Positions 33,094 to 45,299 of a DNA stretch of 64,000 nucleotides are shown here, one piece after another. How positions within the stretch are numbered: the first letter of the stretch is position 1; each line of letters starts with the position of its first letter. Where the stretch lies: contig QVRM01003920.1 in assembly GCA_003439945.1 (NCBI GenBank), forward strand, positions 149,501 through 213,500, read 5' to 3'. The stretch comes from Dermanyssus gallinae. Lineage: Eukaryota; Arthropoda; Arachnida; Mesostigmata; Dermanyssidae. Below the pieces are notes generated by a model. That model saw nothing but the letters and a program-made list of their open reading frames with translations. It was not told the DNA's origin and ran no database searches. The position numbers and the translations under genes were made by a program.

Positions 33094-34029
33094 CTTCGAC
33101 CAGAGAGAATTCAGCGGCGAGTTCGTAGAGCGGACTGAACTAGTTAGGGCGTGCGTTTGTTAGCACAGCCCTTATCCTCGCCATGGCTTTTTGGAGCAAG
33201 TCCCCTATTGGCTATTCAATAGTCGACGTCGTTGTACAATGATTCGGCTTTTAGCTGCTATCGTTGACGCTAGTATAAACAGTTAGGTAATCTTTATCTT
33301 ATTCTTCTTTTTCTCTCTGTATTGTTCATTAGCCACCCTAAAACACTGCCGATGATTTCGAATCAAAATCAACTGGCTCGCGCATTCTATAAAAAAAACA
33401 AAAAACTTTTTGGGCCTGACCCTCAGCCTACATCTTACGTCCACGGGACTGCTTTCGCATTGCTTCGTGAGACGGACCCCATGCCGCACTTTGGTCGATG
33501 CGAAAACGGCCTCTCGAAAGCCGTGCCGAAGACTCCGCCGCCATTGACGATCTCGACAACGACCCCAACAAGTGACGAGAACGAGAACTCCAAGAAATAC
33601 TGGTTGTGATGCTGTCCGTGCGTTTCGTCACATCCTGGATGTAGCTAGGCATCTGGCGACGTGCGGATTTTCGCAGGTGCCGTATCGGAGGAGTACATCA
33701 GACACGCCAGAGATCCAAGTTTGGATCTGCTATTTGTTGCCGTGTATATGTACAAGGTCGTCACTCCCCTTCGGTATTTGACAATGCTGGGTTTTTCGCT
33801 TTTTAAGCAATTATTATTATAATTTATTGGAACAGTTATAGTCCAAGATCTGCTTTGACATTTCGATGCCACGATATTCCGACGACAACAGTACTTTGGG
33901 CCAAGATGGTGACTGAAAGTCGTAACAGCACATGTGATTCGGCATACAAGGCGCATGTTACGCCCGATAAATGTATATGTACGCTTCGATAGAAATACGA
34001 TTACACAGCACATTATGCCATGTGCCTCG

Positions 34030-34063
<34 letters not shown>

Positions 34064-34200
34064 TATATTGCCCATTACAGCGCTAGGCTGCCTTTGTTCT
34101 CTAGATGATTTCGCTTGCTTATCGTTGGGTCTACGCTCTACTCCAGCATTATGATATTCCCCCGTATGAGGGAGAATTGCTACAGGCGTTATCCCGCTGT
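33094..34200. other. No recognised gene; (AT)n at 34029-34058
   Basis: Frames at 33322-33609 (plus) and 33428-33652 (minus) overlap on opposite strands. Neither shows a domain. Confidence 0.4.
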
Positions 34201-34253
34201 TAGACGCAGCCATCATTGAGCATCCCAGGGCCTTGGCTCTTTCCATATGTTGC

Positions 34254-34362
34254 GCCTCTCTCTCTCGCTCGCTCTCGCCTTCGCTCTCTCTCTCCTTCGC
34301 TCTCTCTCGCCTTTGCTCTCTCTCTCTCTCTCTCTCTCTGCCGCTCTCTCTCGTTCTCCGCC
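34254..34362. repeat. (CT)n-rich microsatellite
   Basis: CTCTCTCGCTCGCTCTCGCC-type tract of about 110 bp. The Leu-Ser or Arg-Glu repeats in frames through it (34013-34848) follow from the tract. Confidence 0.9.
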
Positions 34363-36200
34363 AATATAGCGGAGAAAAACCTACCACACATTGATAACTA
34401 TTATTGTCGTTCGCAGGGCACGCACTCGTCGCTCGACGATGCTCTTGTGTCCCATGTCGAGGCGTACACGGCACAATGGGCGGGTGGACGGGCAGACCGG
34501 ACGGCTATAAGTAACAGTAACAACGGCAAAGATCGGGAGGCGTTGGCTCTTGGCGCCACGCAACAGATCGACATCAACACCGAACAAGAGAAGGCTGCTC
34601 ATCCGAGCTCCGCTCGCCGATGGCTCTCCGAGAGTGTGTCCGAGAGCCTATGCGATGCATACATACACCGCACACCAAGATGCACACAGTCTGGGCGCAT
34701 CTCGGGGTGCGGCAGGGGGGGACTGGAGATAAGTGCTGCAAGCATGCTACCAGCTAGATTCCTCTTCAGTCACTTCAAGCACTGTCTTGATACAATCGAT
34801 ACGGCAGTTGTAGTATATAGTAACAGTAGTAATATAATCGTATTGTAGTAGAAGCTGTTGTTTCAGTCGCTCGAAGCTTCGCTTCGGGCAAACAAGTACA
34901 TAGAGATCAGGATGAGGCGGCCATGGACAGGCAAGCAAGTCTAGCATAAAGAGACAGATGACTTCGCCTAACTGGAATGCTATCTCAGGCCTATGCTTGG
35001 GTTCGTTTTCTTCCTTTCGAAGTCTCCTTGTTTTTCTCTCTTACACACAACATTCTTCTCTGTTAGGTTCTCTTTCTTTGACTACCTCTACCTCCCCTTT
35101 TATCTTCGCAGACAGGTCTCCGCCATTTGAACGCTCTTTATTTCTTCATCATGTAGTAAATCTATTGTCCCATCTTGAGCTTAGCGCCTTGTCGTCATAG
35201 GCTGCTCCGCATCGCCGTGTTGCCCCATTCGGCCCAACGAACGCGCCCAACGAACGGCAGACACCCTTCAGCGCTGACACGAACCACTTGCGGACCTCTC
35301 ATTCTGGTTTCTCGGTGGTTGTCGTTGCTGCTTAGGTCATTTGCTTACCATAGACCAGCATCCGCACACCGACGTACATATCTCACTGGGGCGGGCACTA
35401 GATCTCTTGCAGCAACCGCCGCTGTTGCAGCGTACTCAAACCGCTGGCTATTCTTCCGCGAGTCATTCTCGTCCCCGTGTTCCTGTCTATACACCTCTCT
35501 TGCTCCTGGACTCCATTCGTCCAGCCCAAACGTCCCCAACCCCCTCTCCCGGGGGAGCAACGATAATAGGCCGGCGAGGCGGCCGACGATTCCATTTGTA
35601 GCATCCGCAAATGTGGCAATGCGCAGATTTCGTTCGGAGATGGCGCGCACACGAGACGACGGACACGACGACAACGACGTTTGCGGAGATTGCTATTTGG
35701 CGGTACTCTAACGACGACGACGATGACGAACGAACGAGTTCGTGATGGAGTAAGAGCAAGAAAGACCTGGAACAGCCCACCCCGCCGCCGTTCAGCACTT
35801 TGGCACTTAGAGTTTGTAATAGCAGTGCGAAGGAGAGTTCGGCCGTGGTTGGCTGAGGAGGATTTCGTTGTACCGCGGTACGAGAATTGCTTTCCATGTA
35901 GTTGTGGCCAGTCGGCGAAAAAAAAACGCTATTGTTTGTCTCTGAGTAGACCGATGTAATCGAAAACAGAGACATCGACGAGCTCTTTGTTTCTCGCACT
36001 CTCTCACTGTGTTACGGCGTGTAAACAAAAACCGCCAGCGAACAATAGGGAACGGAGACCATCGACAAATAGGGCTCGTTAGGTGCGCATGCAACTTGAG
36101 GAACGAGTTCATATTTTTTCCCCATGCCAAGTGTGCAGCGTTCCGTTTGTCATTTAAAGTGAACCGAAAGAGCATTTTAGATAAACTTTTTTAGAAAAGC
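34363..36200. other. Higher-GC region with overlapping open frames, no recognised gene
   Basis: Long frames on both strands (35175-35711 plus; 35487-35999 minus) overlap and are low in informative sequence. An ACGACGACG tract lies at 35667-35728. A host transcript may start here, but no start, splice pair or domain was supported. Confidence 0.35.
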
Positions 36201-36573
36201 TTTTTTTTTAAATCGTAAGACAAACATACAGGAGCCGCAGAAACAAGTACGCACAAATTCCATAACTTGTTATTTATATCTGTATGTTTTAGACCTTCCA
36301 TATATGGCATAATTTGTCTAGGGTTTACTGTTGATTAGAGCACATTCCCCACAAAATGCCCAGAAAGATTTTCTCACCGCTAATACTAGGTATCTCTTGT
36401 ATTTAATGAAAACCTATGGTGCTGTTTCTCATATAAGAGGAACAGGTGCAATTTTTACAGGTGCAATTTTTTTTCGGGCCCAAGCGCAAATTAATGTTCA
36501 CTTATCCACCTAGGTATTAAGTACAATATTTTTTTATTAATCTTTCTAGAGTCTCCTCACCGTGCGCCACGCG

Positions 36574-36622
36574 ATGACGAAAGGTTGACGCCATGACGAA
36601 AGGTTGACTCCATGACGAAAGG
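36574..36622. repeat. 19-bp tandem repeat
   Basis: Unit ATGACGAAAGGTTGACGCC repeated 2.6 times with one change. Confidence 0.85.
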
Positions 36623-37169
36623 TATTTTTATGCGGAACTTCTTGTGCATTGGATATGTCAAAAAGGCCGCGCTCTTTTTAGTGGCCGTAGGACGACCGCA
36701 TCCTATACGACAACAAAGATAAGCCGTAGTACTGGCGTTTCTTATATGACAATTAAATCATATACGTTTTGGTATCACTCATGAAACGAATGTACATAAT
36801 CTGCACACTGAATTACGTAAACAAGTATGGTTGCTTGCACTGCTTGTGGAAAATATAAGCTAAGTTCACTACGTCTTGTGATAAATAGATCTTAATAGCA
36901 ACCTAACCGGCCTTGAGAAGGAAATTGAGTGTTCGAGATGCCCACGATAAGGCAGTAGAGATGAGGAGCTATTAAGAAGGAAAAGGAGACTGGTGCAACT
37001 AAGCATTCAATACAGTCTCGACGCACCCTCTCAAGTCATAGAGCACAGGCTAAAAGTGAAAAAAATCCCTAAAAAGTGAATGGGTAGCTTTATAAATTTA
37101 TTTATATACAAATAATGTGTCGATATGACCTTTATTATCACCTTTGTTAAGTGCATTATTGTTGTGTTA
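36623..37169. other. No recognised gene
   Basis: AT-rich. Nothing seen. Confidence 0.4.
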
Positions 37170-38152
37170 TTATAAACATGCCAGTGTCATATTAAAATAT
37201 ATACATCCACATGCTTCCAATGCGAGAATAATCTTCTTTTCGATGTCCTCATGGTACAATAATACGCTATTGGGACCCCCCATTAGAGCGGGACTCCCTA
37301 ACAAAGTAACTTCTGGGCATGACGCTACGTGGTACCTGGCGCAAAAGTTGCCGCACCCACATCGAATACAATTATCGCACGGCACATAAAAACCTAATGT
37401 TCTGCAGCGAATGTGGTGATATCCATAAACCGCAAAACGTGTTATCTATGTGCCTAATTGTCCTGTTAAATCCCTTCCATATGTCGTTGGTTGTTGCACT
37501 CGTATCATGAAATTCAGGGTCGATTTCTACCATCTTAATGAACTCTAAGTAAGCTGGAATACTCGGAAGGTCAAAACGTCGCTTAGGATCTTCTATAAAT
37601 AGCGGTGTGCCACCTAAGACGTAAATTAATCTGTTTTGTGTTGAGCGGTGCAGCCCCATGACACGTTTGAGAAATGCTGGCTTTATACAATCGAGCATTT
37701 CAAGTTTTTTTTAAAATATTTTCCGTAAGGCTAATGCCCGTGTCTAAATTGGAAACCATGCAAACCAATTTAAGAGCGGCCGGTCTGGGTCTCGAACCTA
37801 GTCATCCCGAATGCAAGGCAAAGGCTTTGCCACTAAGCCAGGAGCATTTCAAGCTGCGACGCGGAAAGGTACTCTCAGATTACTTGAATTCCGTATGCAG
37901 CAACAGGTGCAACCTTCATGTCGAACACGGCTGCACTCCAACACTCGCAACCAAGACTCGCCCGATCCTGTCCGTAATATGCTCAGTGAAGCATCGGCCG
38001 TTGGTAGGTAGTACCACCCCCAAATACCATAAGCTATTCACATACTTAAAGGTCGTTGGCCCTATATGAAGTGGGTCGGATTCAGCTAGTCGACATCCCC
38101 GGCAAATTTTCATAGCTTGAGACAATGAATGTGTAAGGTACAATGGAACCAA
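37170..38152 (-). pseudogene. Non-LTR retrotransposon ORF2, RT thumb to C-terminal Cys/His domain, interrupted by a SINE
   Basis: Minus-strand order: FKYVNSLWYLGVVLPTNG and CFTEHITDR (38070-37990, RT thumb); KVAPVAAYGIQVI then EYLSASQLEML (37920-37842, with TGA where Trp is usual); SINE 37705-37841; DCIKPAFLKRVMGLHRSTQNRL (37692-37625); YVLGGTPLF; and, after a frameshift near 37385, CDNCIRCGCGNFCARYHVASCP (37380-37318). The last segment is the terminal Cys/His cluster (CxxCxxCxxxCxxYHxxxC), also found at 57.46 kb. Leaving out the SINE and one target copy restores a continuous frame. This copy is dead through the insertion, a stop and a frameshift. Confidence 0.78.
37705..37841 (-). mobile_element. 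tRNA-derived SINE (family 1), 5'-truncated, 12-bp target duplication
   Basis: Shares TCTAAATTGGAAACCATGCAAACCAATTTAAGAG and the B box GGTTCGAGACC with the copy at 30491-30757. The A tail is the T run at 37705-37711. Flanks GAGCATTTCAAG at 37693-37704 and 37842-37853 are identical. The copy begins within the A box and lacks part of the internal body of copy 1. Confidence 0.88.
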
Positions 38153-39000
38153 TACCTTTACTAACTAATAAAGATAAATTAATGCATATCCTTAGGGACT
38201 AGACAAAACCGAAGTAATATGCTGAACTAACAAAAACAATTCTTTTTGAGGTCGGTTGTAGCTGAGATATGTTGGGGAAAGACGTTTTTCAATACAAACT
38301 CCTTCCTTATTCATAAAGACTAACTTACCTCTAGATATTTAAACATTATTTAGATTTGAAAAACACAAACCAATCTGGTCCCTCGAGATCCACGTTACGG
38401 AGAACCACTAAAGAACCGGCAAAGGCAGGCTTTACGCTCGAAGCGTTTTGATACGCTTCTAATACCCTTTGCAGTATTGTAGCAAACTAAACCGCGAACA
38501 CAAGACTGCACCGCCTGCCGGGCATTCCCTTTGGCACGTGGCTCCTCATGTGATAAATTGCCTAACCTACTCTATAGAGGGTATACAGAGGTATATCTTA
38601 GGATACACATCTATATGGAAGAAACACGGGAGAGTGACACAAGTAAAACAAACACAAATACTGCGTAATCGGAAAGCTTATTTTTACGAACTACATGTTT
38701 ACACTTAAGTTCTGTAGAAATATAAAAAGTAAACTATTTAACCCTGCAAGGTATCTAGCGCACGCACGCTACGATACACACGCCGGTGCTTTCAGTTCAA
38801 CTGTAGCTATTTCGTAGAGACGCCAGATCTGTATCAGCACGATTCGAAGTCGTTCAACTTTGTGATGCTAGTCTCTGACAACAGTTAGGACTCGAGAAAG
38901 CAAAGAGGGCAAAGATTGCTACGACTTCAGATTATACGACAGATGGCTGCTAGTCCTGATTTAACGACTAAACCCATAATTCCTGGTGCCGGGGCGACGC
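38153..39000. other. No recognised gene
   Basis: Short unrelated frames only. Confidence 0.4.
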
Positions 39001-40990
39001 ATAAATATTTGGTTAATTTTCGACTTTATTTTTTTTAGTCTATTTGCCGTCTGCCCGCAGTTTTGCCGAAACGTTCCACGAGCCGATGCCTGAGTAACTG
39101 CTAATCCATAAATCAAAGTTGTAAGTGAGCAAGAAGCGATGTGGAGCGAAGGGAATGAAGAACTGCGAACCGGGTAGTCGGAGCTACCCGATTCCTAAAA
39201 CCTCATCATCAGCCATCAGCTCCCCCTGATGTATACATGGGAAACGAGACGTTGGAAAAAATGCGCGCCGGTTCCTGCTTGTCCGAGATAGGATATCCGA
39301 TTATCTCCGATCATCTCAGCGGCGACGGCGGTGGTAGTTCGAAAAAGAGAGGGGGGACAGGAGGGACACACGTCAGCCAGTACTGGAGCTCAGACGAACG
39401 ACAAACTTTGAACTTGCCCTCGACTACGATGAGGCTCGAAAGGTGTCTTTTAGCGAGACGCCTAGACAACTCTTAGAACAGCGCTACGACACGGCTATCA
39501 GTCAGTGTTCGCCATTTCCGCATGCCTAAATAGATAGTTTGCCGCCGACAAGCAGATGCGCGCCAAAAACACACACGCATACGTGCCTTGGAGACGTATC
39601 CCACACTAAAAGGCTGGAAGGATGGAAAAGTTGAACCCAAAACAGCCGAGTTAGGCCTGTACACAGCATACGCCAGACATGCTTATGTTCGTCGTGACCA
39701 TCATCGCCGTTTTTTCCCCCGATTTTTCGACGATCATGCGACGCGCGTAGATTCAAATCCGACCACACTAAACGTCACCTCGGACCCGCGTCTCTGCTGC
39801 TACTGCTCTATTTTCTCGTTTCCGATCGTTTCCCTCAGTTTTCTCCTACGTATTTCTCCTACCACCACCACCACCACCGCCCCGCCCCGCCTTCTTTCAC
39901 CCCCTAACTCTGCTACTCCATTCTGTCTATGCCGACCGTATGTACATATAGGCAGTCGTCTATAGAGCAGGGACATCCGGTCGCGTCGCGCGAAAAGCGG
40001 CCATAACAGCGGCAGCAACGGTTTTGCCCACCAACTCCACTACCACTACCACCACCACCAAGCTCCGAAGTGTCACAAGAGGTCTTTAATATCATTTAAG
40101 CCCCGTAGACAAACGCCTCATGTCGACGGCAGTCGCTACACACACACATCATAGACACCCAGTAGCCAGGAACCCACCAGCACTGACGATCTTCGTCTAC
40201 CTCCATCATCCACCACCATCCTGTCGGAGAGCTTCCCTCCGACAGGCGCTCATTCATACACACATACACACAAATACACAAACACACGTGCATATATAGG
40301 AAACAGGGGACATCGGTTTGTACTCATCGTAGCAGGAGCAGTAAAACGCGCAGTTTCAGCAAAACGTACAGCAGGCGTACTAGGTTGGGGTAGTAGCTCG
40401 TAACGGTAGCAGTCCTAAGCGTGCTGCAGCTCGGGCAGGACATTATATGCATACGCTGCTCATCGCGCCGCCTAACTTCCTCAGCAGTGCGGCGCCCTCC
40501 GGGTAGTGGTGGTGGTGGTGGTGCCGCTGCTGCAGCAGCAGCTGCTCGATGCGCTCTATAGGAACACACTGACTGGTGGAAAAGTCAGCGGCCGACTTCC
40601 GCTAACGCCAACCCGGCAATGTTTGCTCGCGTTTATCCTTCTTGTCGGCCATCTCATCGCGCGTGTTCTCGTTTTCTCGTCGTCATCGTCATCATCCTCC
40701 TCATCCTTCATTGCTAGAGTGTCGTCGCACACAAACAAGAACATGCGAGCGAGATAGGGAAGTAAGGCAGAGATGGGCACTTGCCCGTTAGAACCCCCCA
40801 GTCGGACACCCACCCAGCAGAAGAGCTCTCCGGCTTAGCTTAGAGCTCATGATCGACGCCGAAGGATCACGGCGTACGGAGACGACCGACCGTACCAGGG
40901 CCGTGCACACACAGCCAGCAGAGTCCCGCATCTTTGCGGCTGTGGTATGCTTCGTTTGGTGCGTATGATATATTTTACGTTGTTGCCTGT
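39001..40990. other. Higher-GC region with CCA/GGT/CTG tracts, no recognised gene
   Basis: Tracts at 39861-39878 (CCA), 40034-40060 (CCA), 40506-40521 (GGT) and 40681-40700 (TCATCG). Frames are open on both strands through the tracts. It may be a host exon or promoter; not supported further. Confidence 0.35.
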
Positions 40991-41014
40991 GGATCGATTC
41001 ACATGAACTGGGCG

Positions 41015-41015
<1 letters not shown>

Positions 41016-41067
<52 letters not shown>
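41016..41067. repeat. (AT)n microsatellite
   Basis: About 25 AT units with one interruption, followed by ATAATAATAAT. Confidence 0.95.
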
Positions 41068-41068
<1 letters not shown>

Positions 41069-41520
41069 GATAATAATAATAACCTCTTGTTTAAAAGCAA
41101 TGTGTTATTATTATATGAATACCAATGTATATGATTAATGATACATGTGTTCTCGTGTATGTTTGTATACGCTCGATATAAGTAGAGTTCATTTTTCTAG
41201 AGGACTAAAAAACAAGGAATTCAATCTCCTTTTAACTCGTTGCGTTGTTATATATGCGTGTCAGCTGCCTCATGTTGTCCTAAAATACAAATCTACTCTC
41301 TTTCATTCGATTTCGGAACTCTGTTTACCGACTTGCTTTACATTGTGACATGTGAGTGAAGTTTTTATTATTTCAAACAAATATTGTGGGTGGAATGCCA
41401 CTATTAAGTGTTATGAGGGCTGTACCAATATATCTGTTTGACAGCTATTGCGCTTAATCTGATTTTCGAGCGGTTACATCATGACTTTCTCTAATTTGTA
41501 TAGTAATTTTCATATACAAT

Positions 41521-42190
41521 AATAGAGGAAATTCCTTGCAACATATAAGTAGGCACTAGCTGTCTACGTTAGGTCTGGAGATAAACTAGAACGATGTGGT
41601 CAATCCTGAGCAGAAAGAATGGCATCTAAACCGTGTTAATCGCAAGCAAAAACGGCGCTTGGTAACTTTAGCAACAAAAAAACGGTCACTAGCCGCTCCT
41701 TTTAGCGTTCTGTTCAACGATAATAGTTTTCATCGAGAAACGGCTAGTGTTATCCGTTGAACTGCCAAGGTATACCTGGGCAACGTGGGTTTTCTACTCA
41801 TTATTCCCCCATAGCCGAAGGGCAAAACTTGCGTAACTTAGTGAATAAACCTAGAGCGGCAGGCATGTATGTTCAATGCGAGCTAAATCAAGTTAGTGGA
41901 AGCGCTGCCATCTGCAAGGTTAAACAAGCAGGCTTTAGATGGCTTAAGACCACAACGTGTCGCAAAGCATGCTGTCGCAGGTCTGCAGCAACACGGCGGT
42001 CCCGTATGTAGAGCAAGGTTGCAGCTTTCCTATGGGCTCGTTAACTCCGATCTTAACCCCGTCACGCCACGTCCAGGCCAGTTACGAGGACTGAAATGTC
42101 TGAAAAAAAATAGGCAACGTTCAGCGGTAAACGGGTAGCACAAAATGACACAGCAAACTTCGTCCCGACTAGAAATTCTATTTCAGTTTA
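41521..42190. repeat. Direct duplication, copy 1
   Basis: Matches 43371-44350 in order: CTTGCAACAT, GCTGTCTACGTTAGGTCTGGA, GTTATCCGTTGAACTGCC, GCGGTCCCGTATGTAG, GTCACGCCACGTC and GGCACAAAATGA-like blocks. No long frame is conserved between copies, so it is probably a non-coding repeat or decayed element. Confidence 0.75.
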
Positions 42191-42599
42191 GAAATTCTGT
42201 TCGTTAAGGCACAATCGGGTCAAACTGATCGAAACCACACGAAAAGAAGCAGACAGGTTGTTAATACAAAATATTACTCTAATTACGCATCTATTTTTTG
42301 ACAATGTTTGCGTTAATTTGTAAGAATATGAGTATATTTTGCGCACAGGAGTTGCGAAGTAAAACTATCACTTATAATAAAGGGCGCTTAAAATATCGAT
42401 ATACCCGCATAACAAATTAAGCAGTATCAAATCGTCGTGTTTGAATCATGTGTAGTTTCGGGCATGTAATGTTGTATCAATTAGGCTATATTATTAATAA
42501 ATATAAGCAAAATGCAGAGTTTCCATTTAAATCATGATGATATTTATTTCCTGTTTATTTATGCATCAATGTATTGTTTGTGAGCACGTGGAACAATTA

Positions 42600-43054
42600 C
42601 CGCTGTGAGAGGCCGACCCATCAAGGAGGTGGTGTCCCATATGATGACTTCGGCTGAGGCATGGAGGGAGGCGACGAACTTGTTCGACGCTGTTTTAACA
42701 CTCAAGACAGCCAAGGAAACGGCCAGGCGGGAGATGTTTGAGCGGGTCTCTCGGGAGAGTGGTCGAGACGAGGAGCCGAGGGAGGGGGGAGGGGGTGGGG
42801 AGCAGCCAGGCTCTCATGGTCTCGACGCACCCTCACAGGACGGATTACAAAATGGCATCCTCCTATCCAACCGCAGGTAGACATGCGGGATGATAGTCAG
42901 GGATAGAGCTGATTGAAGGAGAACGGCAGAGACTGGGGCCTGGGGGGTGGGGAGGAATCCGAGTTTAGTGGGTTTGCGAGTCTCACACTAGTCACGCAGG
43001 CTGCTAGTGGCGCATGTGCATCATGCATTCCCAAACCCTCCCAGAAAAAAAAAA
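42600..43054 (+). mobile_element. R1-clade-like 3' fragment (ORF2 C-terminus, 3' UTR, A tail) with 14-bp target duplication
   Basis: The plus frame reads VVSHMMTSAEAWREATNLF and VLTLKTAKETARREM (42626-42738), the typical final ORF2 segment of R1-clade elements, ending at a TAG near 42878-42880 after a Gly-rich tail. The 3' UTR contains GAGTTTAGTGGGTTTGCGAG and CACACTAGTCAC, and ends in ten A (43045-43054). Flanks ACGTGGAACAATTA at 42586-42599 and 43054-43067 are identical; one A is ambiguous, giving 13-14 bp. This young, 5'-truncated insertion lies between the two copies of a direct duplication. Confidence 0.9.
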
Positions 43055-43370
43055 CGTGGAACAATTAAATTAAACTTAGAAGGTTTGCCAAATGAAATAT
43101 TGAGTTAGAGTAAATAAACATTTGAAAATGTGTGGGTATCAATGGTCTAGGATGCTACGTTTGAGACTCCAATGAGCTTTAATCCTGGCATTCCTTCTAG
43201 CAGATAACTTGAATTGTACTAATATGTTTTTAAAGGGACGCAAGCCCTTTCCAGCTTAGACTTAATGCAAAAAAACGTTGACTATTTGGGGCGCTCAACG
43301 TTATATCACTATATACCAATTACACACTAATACCACCTATGGCATTTACAGATTAATTATAATGTACTAT

Positions 43371-44350
43371 AAAAAGGGTAATACCTTGCAACATTCGCCA
43401 AGCATCGCTAGCGAACAAGCTGTCTATGTTACGTCTGGAAATCAACCAAGACAATGTACCTAATTTTAAGCATAGGTAATAACATCTACAATTGGTAGAC
43501 CGTAAGCTGAAACGACGTTTGTTAAGACTAGCCAAAAAACAGTAATTACCCGCTGCTTTTAGCAAACTGTTTAAAGTATAAGTAAATTCAAGTGGTGTTT
43601 AAAGCATTTATGGAGAAACAGCTAGTGTTATCCGTTGGACTGCCGCGGTATCCCTGAATGACGTTTGCTGCTTCCTACCCCACTCCAAATAGCTAAAGGG
43701 TTAGTAAAAAATCGAATAAGTTTCAAACGTGCGGCCCGACACAGTGAGATCCAACGCGTGTTGTTAGATAAATAAATAAATGTTACACATCTGCTGCTAG
43801 AAGATGTAGGGAGGATATGTAGGCTCCCGGTCAAAATGCGTTGCCGAGATCTGAAACTGCACATTGATTAGTTGGTCGATAGTGTTGCTTGCATGCCTGT
43901 GGCATTCATCTTCGGGCTGAGTTCGGTTCAAAACGTAACTTGGCGAATAAATAATCCTAGAGCGGCCACTGTAGCGCGTACTGTAGGTGCGTATGTTCAA
44001 GGCAAACGAAATCGGGCCAGTGGAAACGCCGCGGCACGCACACGGATGAAACAAGCAGAGAGATAACTGATGGCTTGAAAACTACGACCTGTCGGTCGCA
44101 AGTCTCGCGTCGGGTTAGCAGCATCATGGCGGTCCCGTATATAGCGGATGCTTGGATGCACGGCCCTGATATGAGCACTCGTCAACTCGGATCCTAACAC
44201 CCCGTCACACCACGTCACTCCCATTCAACTACGAGAACTCAGATGTCTGAAGCAAGTGGGCAACTTTCTCACAGATGGTGGTAACTAGATGGCACAAAAT
44301 GATACGACACCACCTCGTCGCCTCGAGAAACTGAAAGGTGGTTCACTTCT
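43371..44350. repeat. Direct duplication, copy 2
   Basis: See copy 1 at 41521-42190. Shared blocks include GCTGTCTATGTTACGTCTGGA (43419), GTTATCCGTTGGACTGCC (43627), GCGGTCCCGTATATAG (44130), GTCACACCACGTC (44205) and GGCACAAAATGA (44290). It has an extra ~170 bp near 43.72-43.88 kb compared with copy 1. Confidence 0.75.
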
Positions 44351-44845
44351 TTACCGCGCCGGTACTCTGCTAGGAAATTCGTCAGACATGGGCTGCGGCA
44401 CCAACGGCAGAATTCAAGGCTATCGAATGATTATCCCGAGTTCCTGGGGCCCCGCCAAGACGCCGTCTCATTCGTTGGTGTGTGCGACGAAGTCCTCAAC
44501 CAACACGGTACGTCGCACTCAGACTCAAAGCACGGTCTACAAAGAGCGGGCTGTCGGCTATTGAAAGTGGTAGTGACACCCGACGCATCTATGGCAACTA
44601 TAAATATGAGCAACTTTTAACAAGCGTTGTGCCAAAGGGGTTGCTATATAGAGCTTACTATAGACCCTGTACGAGTTAACCGTGGAAGAGGCGATTCCGC
44701 TATCGTATCTGCCGGCACCTTGGACAATTGTCACAGTACAATTGGCGACGGATCGCGTGAACGCTAGTTTTGTTAGGCTCTTTAGCTTATTTTGTTGCTT
44801 TGTGATTGAAAAGACCAAATGCTATGACGGTGAATGACAGTGAAG
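44351..44845. other. No recognised gene
   Basis: Short overlapping frames on both strands. Nothing diagnostic. Confidence 0.4.
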
Positions 44846-44871
44846 ATATATATATATATATATATATATAT
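44846..44871. repeat. (AT)n microsatellite
   Basis: About 13 AT units at the outer edge of the left arm of the inverted duplication. Confidence 0.95.
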
Positions 44872-45260
44872 ACGGGGTCTCCTAGAAAAACTTGAATCGA
44901 GTCTAGAGAATTGTAGAGCTCATTAAAGTAAATATTTTTTCCATCGAACATCGTCTCTAACGGAGTAGAAGTAATACTACTAAAATCCGTGACACTAGTG
45001 CTATTGCCCGACATAGGAGCACAAATTGTGCAATTGCGAGACAACCAGTCGTCTGATACAGACACTAAGCTCACTGTCGTGTTCGTAAGAGAATGCTGCT
45101 TTGCTTGAAAAACACAGAACGCCGGGCGGAAAATGCGACACGGTCGTTTAGAAGACGTAGAAGAAACATACACATTGATAATTTTGGTACAAGATCTACA
45201 GCGGACTTATCCGCGGTTGCGAAGTAATTTGAGTCGAGATTGAATGCATCCACAGATCAC
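44872..45260 (-). other. Left arm of a divergent inverted duplication, open frame of unknown function
   Basis: The minus strand carries an open frame (stop near 44787; open to 45173 or further) including LSRNCTICAPMSGNSTSVTD, then SSITSTP and KNIYFNELYNSLDSIQVFLG. The right arm (45300-45790, plus) encodes NCTWWALMPGNNTSVSDLSN, ITPTP and, after a frame change, NIYFNELYNSLD. Many differences between the arms fall at third codon positions, which suggests the ancestor was coding. No family recognised. The N-x-T sites could mean a secreted or surface protein, but that is a guess. Confidence 0.45.
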
Positions 45261-45299
45261 CTCTTCCATCAGATAAATCACTCTAGGTCATTTATGCAT

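Noticed and set aside
34013..34848. Arg-Glu and Leu-Ser repeat proteins
   Set aside because: Both come from the same (CT)n tract read on opposite strands.
37319..37510. Plus frames over 37.14-37.5 kb
   Set aside because: Antisense shadows of the minus-strand ORF2 Cys/His region.
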